NCBI GenBank assembly: GCA_008973525.1
Contig: WACJ01000048.1
Coordinates: 186,001-250,000 of the forward strand
From: Stenopsyche tienmushanensis
Lineage: Eukaryota > Arthropoda > Insecta > Trichoptera > Stenopsychidae
Direction: 5' to 3'
DNA: 64,000 nt
Shown: positions 35,654-47,762 of the stretch, in pieces
Numbering within the stretch: the first letter of the stretch is position 1
How the letters are laid out: each line of letters begins with the position of its first letter
Made by a program: the position numbers and the translations under genes
The notes under the pieces: model-generated
Told to the model about the DNA's origin: nothing
The model's input: only the letters and a program-made list of their open reading frames with translations
The model's database searches: none

Positions 35654-35851
35654 ATGGAGAAGAGCAGTGACGCCGCGAGGTCTGGCCAAAAGCCTCGTAA
35701 AAAGGCCGCCAAGTTTGTCCCATCGGTAGGCTTTGTGGCTCCTACAACAGAAAATGAGAGAGATGAAGAGATTCAGTTGATTGTAGAAGAAAAGAAGAGA
35801 AAATTCGGCATGGAAAATAGGAAAGCGAGAGAAAGTGTAACGGAAAACTGA
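35654..35851 (+). CDS. Hypothetical charged ORF
   Basis: A 65-codon frame begins MEKSSDAARSGQKPRKKAAK and continues through VPSVGFVAPTTENERDEEI and a Glu/Lys/Arg-rich tail. The composition is hydrophilic and richer in Ala, Gly, Ser and Arg than chance frames in this AT-rich DNA. That makes a decayed transposon N-terminus or a short exon conceivable. It lies 200 bases inside a hAT-like terminus. I do not recognise a domain, and no clear splice or polyadenylation site supports it. Confidence 0.2.
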   Translation: MEKSSDAARSGQKPRKKAAKFVPSVGFVAPTTENERDEEIQLIVEEKKRKFGMENRKARESVTEN

Positions 35852-37023
35852 TAAGGGAAGTGAGCGAGGGCTTATATGCTTTTATTAAACGGAAGCCCAA
35901 ACAGTTGACTTTCCTACGATTGTCGGCACAGAATTGATATTAAATAAAATCGATTGAAGCCGGGATCCTTTATGTCCTTATTTATGCCATTTTTTATTCA
36001 TCTATTATCATAATCAATCTGAGAAAAATTAGAACAAATACGAAAAAAACGAGCTTAGTACGACAAACATGTACATACAGCGACATAAAATATACTCATC
36101 CCATGTAAAAACATGAATTCACCGAGACTCTCAATAGACTGTATTTGAAGACAAAAATATGTATTGGTAATTTAGATCTTAAAAATTCATATGCAGATCT
36201 TGATTTTGATAACATATACAGATTTATTCAATTTTGATTCATAATCAAGCATGCTAAAAACATATTAAGTGCTAAAAAAGTGATTAGTAAAAAGGAGCCC
36301 ATCATAAAGAAAGGACAAAAGGAATCCGGCAAAGAGCTAAGAGGACAAAGAATCAAAAGCACATCGCATCAAAGCTAAAAAAAGGGAATCTGCAATAATA
36401 TAACGAAAGGAATGAGCTGTGATATGGATGAATGTAGATGTTAATGCTTCCATCAATAGATTTACTCAGGTAACCCACTAGGTTTTTCGTTCTGTGAGTG
36501 ATCAATAGATCGCTGAATTTGTCCACATATTGCATCTTTGTCTAAATTTATACATTTGGATCTTTAATTCAGAGCCTCAACCTCAGGCTCCTTGCACAAC
36601 AAATTTGACAAATTTTGTTAAAACAAAATTTTACCACATTATTTGAAATTAAACTACAATTGCAATTTAGTGCAAAAATAATACATACTTCTAATAAGCC
36701 TTTTTACGTCTGATTTTTTGTCCATATTCTTAGTCAAATTATTATAGATGAAGAAAATCATTCTTTAAAAAGGTCGATGTAGGAAAAATCTGGGGATCCC
36801 CTGATTCAGCCGGTATGGATGTTATATAAGAACTTATTGAGCTCATAATTTTTTTAAGACGAAAAAGACATACTAGATAAGATTTTGTACAAATTTGAGT
36901 TAAATCTATAGGGAAATATTTTTTTTTTTATGTTTAATAATCTGATTCAACATATTCATTCATTTTAACGCTATGCCGACTCGTATGTCGACATTATGTC
37001 GCCAAATAAATTATAAAGTCGTG
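35852..37023. other. AT-rich unique sequence
   Basis: Nothing can be supported. An isolated AAGAACTTATTGAGCTC near 36830 may be a worn end of the CTCAATAAG family. Confidence 0.3.
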
Positions 37024-37614
37024 TACACTTAAACCTCTTTTTGTGCAACTTTTTTTGTGCGATTTCGAAGTTATGCGGTTTTTTTAAAGCAATTTTTTTT
37101 ATTTCATAAAGAGTACGTATCGATATATTTTGGATAAAATAGGAAATAAATCATCAACCCTAATCGAAATAAAAACACATTCTCCAATGAAATTTCCAAA
37201 ATTCCGACTACTTACGGAGTTATAGCTATTTTAGTGATGCGGTAAAAAAGGCGGTGAAAAATAACTTGAATTGAATTTAGTTTGTAATTAAAATATATAG
37301 TATTTCTCTAGTGGATATCTGGCATTTGAGATGCCAGATGTCAGACATCATTAAAATTTTACCAATGATGCAATACGTCCTTTAAATCTTACCAAAAATG
37401 TTAATTTTTATGTAATTGCCTTATTGTTTTCCTGTTTTTTTTTTTTAATTTTTTTTTTATGCAATTTTGGATATATTTAATATAGTTGTTTCAAAGTTAT
37501 GCGGTTTTTAAAATCGATGGAACGCATCTTCACTTTTTCTATGTAAGTCATAGCTTTTTTTGTGCGATTTTCCATGGAACGCATCTACCGCATAAAAAAA
37601 AAGGTTTATGTGTA
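37024..37614 (+). mobile_element. TA-flanked repeat family, complete ends
   Basis: Left end CACTTAAACCTCTTTTTGTG and right end (reversed) CATAAACCTTTTTTTTTATG lie directly inside TA dinucleotides at 37024-37025 and 37613-37614, the insertion mark of the Tc1/mariner/pogo superfamily. Subterminal GAAGTTATGCGG and GGAACGCATCTACCGCAT blocks resemble pogo/Tigger-type non-autonomous elements. It is 591 bp and lacks part of the central module of the 860-bp copies. A hairpin ATCTGGCAT-TTGAG-ATGCCAGAT lies at 37317-37339. It has no coding capacity. Confidence 0.8.
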
Positions 37615-39718
37615 TACCTTGTATTTTGCTATTTATTATATTAAATATATTCTAAAGATGGTATTCGACTATAGTAGCATAAATTTATAAATTGTGTATA
37701 TTAATCTACATATGAAAATGGACGAAAAAATTATCTGAAATATCTGAAAATATTTTTGAAAATTCTTATTTGAAATACAAGTGTTGAATGTTATTTTTCA
37801 AATTTTAAAAGAGCCACAATCTATTTAAAAAAAACCCTTATATCAACTCCAATTAAATTACTTGTCTATGATGCTTATAAAATATGATATATTTAAGTTA
37901 TTATATTATGAAGGTCTTATTGATAAATTTGCTTAAGCTAAAGTGAGAAAAATTCAAATATAGTTTGCTATTAATATTCCGAAAAATAAAACATAGCGAT
38001 AGTATTTTCCCAAATAATTAATCTGCCACTGCACAATTGACCATCACAATGAAGAATCAAAAAAAGAAGATGATCACAATCTATATGATTATTTTTCATC
38101 TTATTAAAATTGATATTAAAGTCAGTTTTCGGAATGGAAATCAAAAAATTTGCTTATCAACTATTATGAAATTCATATTCTTGTATGTATATCATTGTAG
38201 TAAGGTTCCATTATCCAATCCATTATCGAATGTAGGTGATTTTTCAAACGATAAATATATATTCAAATTAGAATAAGATATTTTTTAAGTATGAGAGGAT
38301 CGTATTGTGTATACATGTGAATGGCGTATGTTAGACCAAGTGTAAGAAATACACGTTGAAATATTTTGTTCGAAAGCTAACTGGATAAATTCGAAACATT
38401 TTCATAAAAGTGCTAATGTGGGAATGGCTGTAAATGTGTTTTCGGGCATTTTCTAATGTAATAAGCAAAGAATTTCTTTGTCCGAAGCATTACACGATCC
38501 CAGTCATTCACGGACCGTTTCCACATTTCGGCTATATGTGGGAATTATTATAATATCCTTTGTAGTTTATTCTATTCCTTCCGCCGAGCTGAAAGCCCTC
38601 CGTAGTAGAAGTTTTTAAAATTTTCCACACGTCTATGCTTTTAGAGCTAACATGGCAGTTATAGTACCATTCTCCGGCGTAGAGCAAATAAGAGAAGCAT
38701 TTTTTACCGGTTACATCTCTATGCTGTACACTTTTATGTCGCAATTAGTGTGATACTAGCCATGTTCTCCGCCGTATCTCTGCTTTTTGCCCTGTGTACA
38801 AAGCCTCGGTCGTTATCCAGGAAGAATATTCGAAGAGAAATTCCAGCTTTTATGTGTGCATACACAGCAACTGCATAGAGCGAAGATTCGTCCCTATTAT
38901 TTGCTTGCGGAAAAAAAAGTAAGACCAAAAAGTTTCTCTTGCCGAAGAAAAAAACGACAAGAACGTTTCAATCATCGCGTATGCTCTCCAAGGAATTATT
39001 GTTGGCGACATAGTTTTCGTCCAAGGGATGATTTCGTTACGACTCTTACGCCATATATTTTATTTCCACTCGATAAATTTGTCACTTTATTCCAATAAAT
39101 TAAGCCTTAATATCAGCTTTTACCGGAAATAAAAGAGCCCTTGTGTAACAAAGAAAGTTCATATAAGAAACGATGTCTAAGAAATTAAGATGGCGGGAAT
39201 ATGCACACGGTTCTATTTTAATCATCAAAGCTAAATATATCCCGATCATATTATAAGGATGTAATCTTTGAACTATCTGTGTCAACGTTCATCGAGTTAT
39301 CCGTATTATGCAATTCGCACGTAGTTTCAACACGTTAATTTGCGAGAAAGCGGACGTCGGAGTGGAGTAATTGGGTTAACAGGCTCTTCGGCGCCATAAC
39401 TTCCAGTTAGTCAGGAAACATGAGTTGTGGCAGGATCGTTCGTCATTGCACTCGTTTTTGGATCCAATTATCCCAGTTTCCACAGCGGAATTATTAGCTT
39501 TTCAGTTTTTGGCTAAGTATGCCAAGAGTGTCGCTAATGCCTCCGAACAAACATTGTTTATCAGCTCGAGCATTAAGCAGCAAAGTCTTTGAGCCAAGTG
39601 TCCTCTTAGATGACTTCATGTAAATTTACTTAGGATTTGTGTGCCAAAATGTATTAAAAGGAAACGTCATTTCCGACTATTTGTTTGATTTAAACTACAA
39701 CATCTGTGTCTATGAAAA
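37615..39718. other. Unique sequence
   Basis: AT-rich to about 38300, then moderately GC-richer to 39100. The 103-codon plus frame at 38787-39098 is long for the region but shows no domain, no splice context and mixed low-complexity Lys/Arg, so it is not called. Confidence 0.35.
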
Positions 39719-39720
39719 AC

Positions 39721-40110
39721 ACATCACTCAATAAGTTCGTAGGATTTTTTCAATTTGCACATTTGTCTTCTTTATTTTGCGTATTTGTATAACAAATTCT
39801 TCCATCAAAAGTATCAATAATACATTATAACATTTGCTATTGATGATTTTTCCTCTTTCACGCATAAATCAATAAATAAAATACCAAAATACATAAACAG
39901 CTTCAGACAGCGCTTTGAAATGTCAACGCATTGTTATTTTTGATTAACGTGAAAAAACGATTTTCTTGGACAAATATTGATGCAAAATGGTGAATACACT
40001 GTCTTCTGATTTATTTAAGATGTCAACTATCACATACAATTTCAATTTATGATCAACCAAAATTATTTTGTGGACTATTTAGTCATCCTACGAACTTATT
40101 GAGTAATGCG
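39721..40110. mobile_element. CTCAATAAG-ended DNA element
   Basis: ATCACTCAATAAGTTCGTAG at 39723 is repeated in reverse at 40085-40110 (CCTACGAACTTATTGAGTAA), giving terminal inverted repeats of about 25 bp around a 390-bp, non-coding AT-rich interior. The ends are shared by the two short elements at 40478 and 51247. The family looks like a Tc1/mariner-type non-autonomous transposon, but the target duplication is not clear. Confidence 0.75.
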
Positions 40111-40477
40111 TTACAATTTGCTTTAAACTTAAGCTCTTCTGAATAGATCATCTATATTATTTATTGATAATACAACGCATATTTCATGATCGTTTAATGG
40201 ATGCAAACTGTCTATTTTCATCCAAAAAGAATCCAAATGATCGGTTTTTAAGGAGTTAAAGTATTGAGTAATAGAAAAAATGTGCTGTATCTGTTTACCA
40301 AAAAACTCCACCAAAGGATGATCACATCATAAAAAGAATAGCTGTTTGGTATCTAATCCCAAAGCAAATTTATAATGATTTGAATTGACTAACGGAAATA
40401 AAGCTAATATTGGATAACAATTTGTTAACAAATATAACAATTTGTTCTGAAAACTTCGAGCACCTAATTCTCAAAAC
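40111..40477. other. AT-rich spacer between two elements
   Basis: I see nothing in this stretch apart from chance ORFs. Confidence 0.3.
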
Positions 40478-40595
40478 AAATCGCTCAATAAGTTCGTAGG
40501 ATTTTTTCGATGTAATTCCAAAAAAACGACTCCAAATGAATAAGAAAAGCGTTTAAAGTGAAAAAAATCCTACGAACTTATTGAACAATACGTTA
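40478..40595. mobile_element. CTCAATAAG-ended miniature element (MITE)
   Basis: About 115 bp with left CGCTCAATAAGTTCGTAGGA and right CCTACGAACTTATTGAACAA, near-perfect inverted ends and a short unrelated interior. The sequence GTTTAAAGTGAAAAAAATCC before the right end matches the left end of the copy at 51247, so those two are the same MITE in opposite orientation. Confidence 0.8.
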
Positions 40596-43500
40596 ACGTA
40601 ATTTTAGTTAGGTTTCTTATATAAAATGCGCCAGACTAAGTGTTATCAATTAATCTGCAATTTCTCCGTCGATTTTTAATGTTTCAATTTAAATTTTCAG
40701 GCAGAATTAGAAAACAGATTCATTTTATCTGGAAAAAATATTTATTCACATTGTCTTCATGTAACGTTCCTGAATCCTGTTGGAAAATCCAAAATCTATA
40801 AGAAAAGTATTTAAATACTCAGTATATATGCATTGATCTTTCCTTCCTTGTCTAAAAATACGATTAAAAACAACTTTAAGCCGTAACTGTATTTTAAATT
40901 ATGACCCAAGCAGATCCTTACATTGTTTTAGTCATTTGCGGTTTCAAATTAATGAAGAATCTTACCTCAATTAAATGGATCAAATAAAAATATGAATTCC
41001 TATGATTTCCCCCATTTTTCTACATGGTGATTTAATATTCGGATTCAATCCAATATATCAAAATTTGATCAGATTTATATTGAAATTCATTGGTAAGATT
41101 ATTATTTGCATATCAACGTATGTAATTGTGTATGAATAATAGAAGAAATCGTGCTTTAAATGTATCATTATCTTCATTAAATGGATTTGCCTTAATCGTG
41201 GCTTTCTAGCATATTCCATACTTTAAATCATTGTATAATTCAGATATTTTCACTATATATACGAAGTATGTATAAAATAGTTTCCTTATGTATAAAATAT
41301 TTTTCGGGTGGATATAAAGTTGCTTTAGGAAGTTTTGTGGACAAATAAGCTCGTAAATGTAAAATGGATTAACTGTACGCCACATCATGATGACACTTCT
41401 TCTTAGCTCGACTTAAGATATAAATTAGTCTCCGGCTCTAATTTGAGCGTTTCGCATTTATTATTCAATTCGTTAGGCCTCAGCTCCATATGTGGAAGAT
41501 GAATTTATCAAGAGCGAGTGATAGGTGCAAAGTAACACATGCCAACTATCAGAGACTTGGCATAAAGTTTGTAACTCTTGCGGGACACTAACCTACGAGT
41601 AACTTTTTGATTGTTTGGCAAGTTCGCCAAACTGATGGAACGACCACACCGAGCTCAAAATGTGACCTCTTTCTCGGCGAAAATTAATCTCTGAACAGTC
41701 CATTTTGGGCCAATCTACGGCTCGTATCCCTTTTCAATCAAATAGTCGCCGATATTTACGACTCTAGCGAGGATCGATCCGCAAAAAAATACCTCATCAA
41801 TCGAACATAATCAATCCGGGTAACAATTTGATACAAATCACTTACGAACGCCAGGTAATTGGAATATCGTGGCTGATTGAATTCGAATCAATTCGTTTTA
41901 ATGCCCGCGTCCAATATGCGACCAAATCGAATTCTAGGCCACTGCGAGAACTTTTTGTATTGTTTAAAATTTATATTAGCACAAAAGCATATAAATCAAG
42001 CATTGTAATCGGAAACTTTTGGATTTTTAGAGCTGGAAGTGGTGGACGAGAGCAATAACGCTCGAAATTATGGTCACTTATTTCGGATTTACCTTCGGCT
42101 TGAAATTTAGGTCTTTTGTATAAAATAAAATATCAATTTTCTTGCCTAAAATTGGAAGATATCCAATGAAGAACATATTAAAAGAACGGTAAACTAATAT
42201 TTTTTTCTATTATTTGCAAAATAATATCATTTTTAAACATAGTTTGCGCAATTTTGCACCTCTATGATATGCATTAAGGTATGAAAATGTATGCAAGTAT
42301 CTGTAATTTGGGTTTGTAACAATGAAAATTTATTCATATTAAAATATATTCTTAATTCTTGCTTTCTAATTATAATAAAAAATATGTGTTTCTTGAACCG
42401 CGTCTCGATACAGACTGACTGTTAATGAGCAAGACTGTCACCTGTCGAGTCTTAGAGACTCGTTTAAGTATTAGCTTGCCAAAATATATATTTTATGCGA
42501 TTGTTCAAGTATAAAAGTTTTTGAAATTGGTATTATTCAAATTAAAATCGGAAATATTTGATCCATTATTTTATCCATAATAACTAGATTTTGGATGATT
42601 CCTTATTTGGCTCGGTTTAAAAATGTATTATGGAGATTAATCTATCAAATCGATTACTCAACCTTTGCAATATTATCGATTTATATGATTTATTATGCTT
42701 AAATTCATCTTTGAAGCTTGCTTGCTCTGCTGTTTGCTGAAAATCCAAGTTACATCCTAAATATTATACTACATGTTTGTATAATATAAATCCGCCAAGA
42801 GACTAATGGGCAGGAAATTCTTCAAATGTTCGAGATTAATTCTTTAGGGGTTTATTCCTGGAATTCCTTCGCCTGTTGCTGTTCTTTCTTGTCTGGAGCT
42901 CTGTTTATCAAAACTTTGGTACCGCAGGGCAAAAAAACTCACAGACGCGAAATAAGATTTTCTCTTTGTTTCTCAAACTGTTTCTTATTATAAAATGATA
43001 TTATTTACGTCATTCCCCGAGGCAATTATTTTAAATCCCGTGCTAAATTATTTTGCAGGTATGGCAATAAATATCAATCCCATTTATTTCACATTGTTTT
43101 AACATCGGCCATTGGAATATAAATCCGCGTTTAAATTATTGAATGTGTACGGCTTTTTATCGCTGGCGTTTTTATCGACATTTTTACCTTCATGGTTGAT
43201 ATCCCGAATGCAATAAAATGGTTTTATCAACTGTTGGATCCAAAGGTGTCTTTGTTCCTTTTGCTTTAATGTACTTTTTTATTGAAATTGTATTGTGCAA
43301 TGTAGATAAGTATTACAAGGACTTGAATGCTTCGGTGTCCTCATAGACCTACAAGGAAGGCCTGCCAAATATCAATATTGCTCAAAGATGCCAAAATACA
43401 TAATTTAGCCTCTAGGGTCGACATATGGTGCTTTATATAACCTTTGGCAGAGAGAGTCACAAACAAAGTATTGTAATATCAGACAATATTGTAAAATATG

Positions 43501-46500
43501 AATTAAATAATGTATAAATATATTGTAAAATATTTGCTAGATCAAGTGTCATTAAATTAAAAATATAAATATTAATTTGGCTCAAATCACGACCACAACA
43601 AGTCTTTGTTTTCTTATAACCGCTCGTTGTTCCAAATTATCAAAAAACTATTTTTTTAAGCTTAAATCTAAACTAACAAAGATCAAATAATGTGATTTTT
43701 TTCTCTTTAAAATGCAGAATTTGGAATTGAATTTATTTTTAAAATTCCGAGTGATTTGTTGTCTGAGATTTGATATACAAAATAATATTTTATCCATCAT
43801 TTTAACTTATAATTTTGCATTAAATATGGCAAATCAATTAGAATATTAGAATCTGCTCGTTAAAGTATTATTATCACTATTATTTAAAAAAAAATTACAA
43901 ATGAAAATACGTAAGAATTTATGACTCAATCTGATAAATATTTTCATTTCGATATTATACCTTATTGGTACCAAAAACACTTATCACACATTTAAGTCAG
44001 TTTTTATGCGTTAGCTGCGAAATCGTCTATTAAAAAGCTCTTGTTGGTTTTTAATCTGATGTTTGTAAATTTAGAATTTAAAAATTCATTCCAATTTACC
44101 TCCACAATCCTTTGAATAAAATATTTCATATTAAAATTGGGACTCTCCTTAGCTGGAATTTTCGTATTTATTTTTGCCTTCATAATCGCGTTGATTATTC
44201 AGTGTTTGGCCCAGTTACCTATTTTCTTTTGTAAATACGTGAGTTATCCGTTTATTTGGAAAGTCTTCGGGGTTGAAATACCTCCTCTAGCGTTGAATAA
44301 TCTCGATAGCTTGCTGAAAAGATTACCCTAACATAAAGCCGGATTTGAGAAACATCGGCTTCGGCAATATGCGAAAATCGTGGAAAAAACTCGCGCTATT
44401 TGTCGAAGGCAAAAGTAGAGAGCTTTTGCTGTCCGGACCTTTTATTGGCTTATTGTGACGGAGAGTGTGATGATGAAAAATTGCGAGAGAAGAAAAGGAT
44501 CCTGATAAGCATTTTTCCATTTTTTTGGAAACTCAGGTAACTGATTTTTGATAGGTTTACATTGGTGAATAGGGTAGTTGTCGGAACGGTCGGCCTTCGC
44601 CGAAGATTAATGCTAGTGTTCAATGATTTATAAAGTGGCGCTCAAAAATATATTTACCCTATATTAGTTAAATATAATATCCTGCCACATTTTATGATGG
44701 AATTTCAAGGTAAAAATCCTATAATGTGTGAAAATTTAGCCCATAATTGAGATGATCCTGACCATAGGGTATTTAAACCCTTATGAGTCTTTATTAATTG
44801 CCACCTAAGCTAGATTACATAGTTTCAAATAAACCTACATTTTTAAGCCAAATTTTACAAACAAGCTGAAAAACACATTCGTAGAATTTTTGATTTTGCA
44901 TCTTTTATATCAAACCCTCCTTCTTGTAAGACGTGTACCTACCGGTGATGTATTTACTACACCTCGACTCTAATAATGGGAATATCGATATGAAATATAA
45001 TAGATACGGGGTTAAAAAAAAATGTATTCCTCCGTAATATAATTACAAATCACATCAAATTATTATAGTATATAAGTATTCATCTGCAGCGACGGAAATA
45101 AATAATTTGTCGGAAAATCGGGAATTTTGCGTTTGTTATACGAAAATGGGGACTCATGCGGTCATCAATTCGAACTAGCATTTAAATATCTGATGACGAT
45201 ACCTCTAACGAGTGTGGAGGCTGAGGCGGGATTCCGGGTCTAATCCCGGGATGGTCTAATGCAATACTGAAATCCCGGGATCAAAATTTTGGCTCGGGAT
45301 TGGATTCCCAAGTGCTAATAATAAATCAACGTGAAATTCTCGCCGATCAATAGAAAATTTCATTTAGAACATTAACCATATAAATTCATTTAAAACATCT
45401 TGATAAAATGAGCAGGATAGAACAATATGCATCATTGTTGTCAAATAATAAACCATTTTTCAGAATAATTCTAATAGATTTAGATGCTATGCCATTTGGT
45501 AAGTTAATGTTTATAAAACTTTCAATGGAACCGATAGATTCTACAGACTCGTTAAGCCATGAATTGTTAATGACGAGGGACAGAATTTATCCGACAGTGT
45601 TATTTTTTGTGACATAACAAGGAAAACAACGTCTAAAAAATGTTTCTTTTGCCAGGGATCTAGATTAAGATTTAAGTCCCCAGATTAGAGGAAAACGGAG
45701 TCCTCAGGGCGCATGTCACGTGACCTGCTCTATTTTTGCCCGTCTCAAATCACATGGCTCGTTTGATGGCGATATAAATAAAGCCATGATCTGTCGACGA
45801 CATCGTGGTCTGCGTGCTGTCGAAATCGTAAAAAATTCATCCACAGTGTGCGAATTTTATCCTGTCAGAAAAATATCCCCATCGTTTATAACACGCTGAC
45901 CGGCGGTGCAGACAGTTGTCATCGCTCATCCGCGTGCCATTTGTCATGTATGATGTATGGGTGCAAGGCGCTCTTTCTTTGGCATCGGTCATCCGCGTCG
46001 TTTGTCTTCGGTTGAAGCGTTCGTTTTGTCGTCGGTGATAAATGCGAGTTGCAATCGTGAATGTCTGGGGGATCGACAGTGTATTCTCTTATGGCTTCAT
46101 TAGCGACGAGCAAGGGCTTAACGACGTTGAAAGTTCGCAAGCCATTCTTAAGGGCGCTGCTGACTCAAAGGTTGTATGCAAATTAATGAGCAACAGTGTG
46201 TTGCTGCGCGACGGTGGTTAAACTGGAGAACTGCTTTTATTACAAAGACAACACTAATTAAGAATTTTGTTATCGTCCAACTTAAGCCGACAATGGCGTT
46301 GAAGTATGAACCAACGCCTTGGTTCATCTAATTTACAAAAATGCCTGAATTATTACTGCCACATTAGTTTTTGAAAAAAAGGTCAAGTAGTAATATAAAA
46401 TGTAAGATCAATCAGTTGCAAGACTGCTGGAGACATGACGGAAAGAACAAGTCTTCCTGCGGCCAAGACTATTGGTCGACGCTGTTTTTTTTCTTTTCTG

Positions 46501-46532
46501 CGCATGCATAATAAGGCATTAATAGGTCACTG
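40596..46532. other. Long unique stretch
   Basis: No gene can be supported in about 6 kb. GC-richer patches lie at about 41400-42060 and 45640-46250; the second contains GATATAAATAAAG near 45772 and might be a decayed LTR. A perfect 9-bp stem ATGAACCAA-CGCC-TTGGTTCAT lies at 46306-46327. The plus frame ending at 44331 (non-ATG start, hydrophobic) and the frame at 45408-45617 show no recognisable family. Confidence 0.35.
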
Positions 46533-46870
46533 TTAACCTTTTGAGTAGTGAGCAAAATTAAAATCGATGAAGTCGTTGATGCCATAATCGCTTTACAGCG
46601 ATTACTTTCTGTCAACTCCTATAAGCGTAAGACAATCTTCAATTCGAGGTAGTCAATTGTAAATAAACACTGATAGCATACAAGACAACGTCATTTATTT
46701 ACATAAACAATACACAAAAAATCGATTAATTTGCTCCTCATTTAGAAGGAAATGATAATTAGACAATGACTCATTCAACGCGCAGCGAAGAACGACAAGC
46801 AGTGAGAAGACAAGAGTAAAAAGTGGAGGGGGGAACACAGGGTCTGTGCTAGTACTTCCTTAGGGGTTAA
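46533..46870 (+). mobile_element. piggyBac-type non-autonomous element flanked by TTAA
   Basis: A 338-bp segment begins TTAACCTTTTGAGTAGTGAG and ends GTACTTCCTTAGGGGTTAA. The TTAA at 46533-46536 and 46867-46870 is the signature target duplication of piggyBac-like transposons, and the ends form a short imperfect inverted repeat starting CC. A diverged copy in opposite orientation lies at 11860-12133, sharing 100 bp at one end and about 50 bp at the other. There is no ORF of note. Confidence 0.75.
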
Positions 46871-47396
46871 TATCGCATATTGCGTATGTAGTTTTCTAAG
46901 AATCTATACAGATGGTGCGATATTTGATGAATAAGGTGAAATTGGTTCTAAATCAAACGACTTTAAATAATCATGCTGATTTTTTTTTTATGATATTAAT
47001 TAAAGTTAGTCATTTTTTATGAGCTCTTGTATCATTCGTTCTGATTTTTGTCAGTTTACTATGTATGAATATTTTCTAACATTCAAGTAATTAAAAATGG
47101 ATGACTCAGGAGATGTCCCACCATATAGAGAAGAATGAATTTAGAATTTCATACCTGGATTAAACATAAGTACAGATTATTTTTTATGATCTTATGTGTT
47201 TAGCCACAACTTATATTGATATTAAATTGATCGTTTATTAACTATAGCTTAGTTAACAATTTTCTGATTGTTAGACGAGGATCTGAAACCACAGACTTTA
47301 GCACATCACAATTTAACTAATAAATCCTTCTTGTTTTAGAATGGTCCTTGGGATACTTTTTTCCACGTTGATACTTAATTTTAAAAAATTCCATTT
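46871..47396. other. AT-rich unique sequence
   Basis: Nothing can be supported. Confidence 0.3.
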
Positions 47397-47400
47397 GTAT

Positions 47401-47758
47401 TGTAGCGTGGGGGATTTACCATCCCCATGCAATATCGCTGTCAATCTTAACAGATTTAATTTGCCAGATTAACAGTGATATCTTCACCGTTGCCGTTTGG
47501 GTGGTGACGCGCAGGAAGTGGGAGTTGAGGGGAGTTGTTAGTTGACCTTGGTTGCGGGAAGACATCCTTCTCGCAGCCAGATCTCTCTCTCTCTCGTGCT
47601 GAATAAAAACTTGCCTAGAGAAGAGAGTTTTTTGTCCGACTCCCGTCCGTCCCCATCCATCCGTCCGGCTACACATGATCCGAAAGAAGAACGGACGGAA
47701 GCGGGGAGCCACCCGGGGACCCCAAAAGCTCCGAAAGCGCCCCCGTTCCTATGTAACA
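47401..47758 (+). mobile_element. Complete solo LTR with 4-bp target duplication
   Basis: A 358-bp unit begins TGTAGCGTGGGGGATTTACC and ends CCGTTCCTATGTAACA, so it has the TG...CA ends of an LTR. GTAT occurs directly on both sides (47397-47400 and 47759-47762), a 4-bp target duplication typical of Gypsy-group insertion. Inside, a stem-loop at 47550-47578 precedes AATAAA at 47602. No internal retrotransposon region, primer site or second LTR is adjacent, so it is a solo LTR left by recombination. Overlapping ORFs on both strands are by-products of its GC-richness. Relatives lie at 7265, 10636 and 53675 (reversed). Confidence 0.85.
47550..47578 (+). promoter_or_regulatory. Conserved stem-loop in LTR
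   Basis: GGTTGCGGGA pairs with TCTCGCAGCC across a 9-base loop. The same hairpin occurs in the other copies at 7487-7515, 10665-10693 and, reversed, 53805-53833 (perfect 10-bp stem there), always shortly before the AATAAA. Several substitutions keep pairing through G-T wobbles, which suggests an RNA structure near the polyadenylation site. Confidence 0.55.
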
Positions 47759-47762
47759 GTAT

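Noticed and set aside
38787..39098. 103-codon plus-strand ORF
   Set aside because: It has no recognisable domain, no start-site or splice context, and a patchwork composition; ORFs of this size occur by chance in 64 kb.
44137..44331. Hydrophobic ORF suggestive of a membrane protein
   Set aside because: It begins without ATG in context, lacks splice sites and resembles no family; hydrophobic frames are common in AT-rich DNA.
45607..45840. LTR with TATA and AATAAA
   Set aside because: GATATAAATAAAG is suggestive, but there are no clear TG...CA ends, duplication or second copy in the window.
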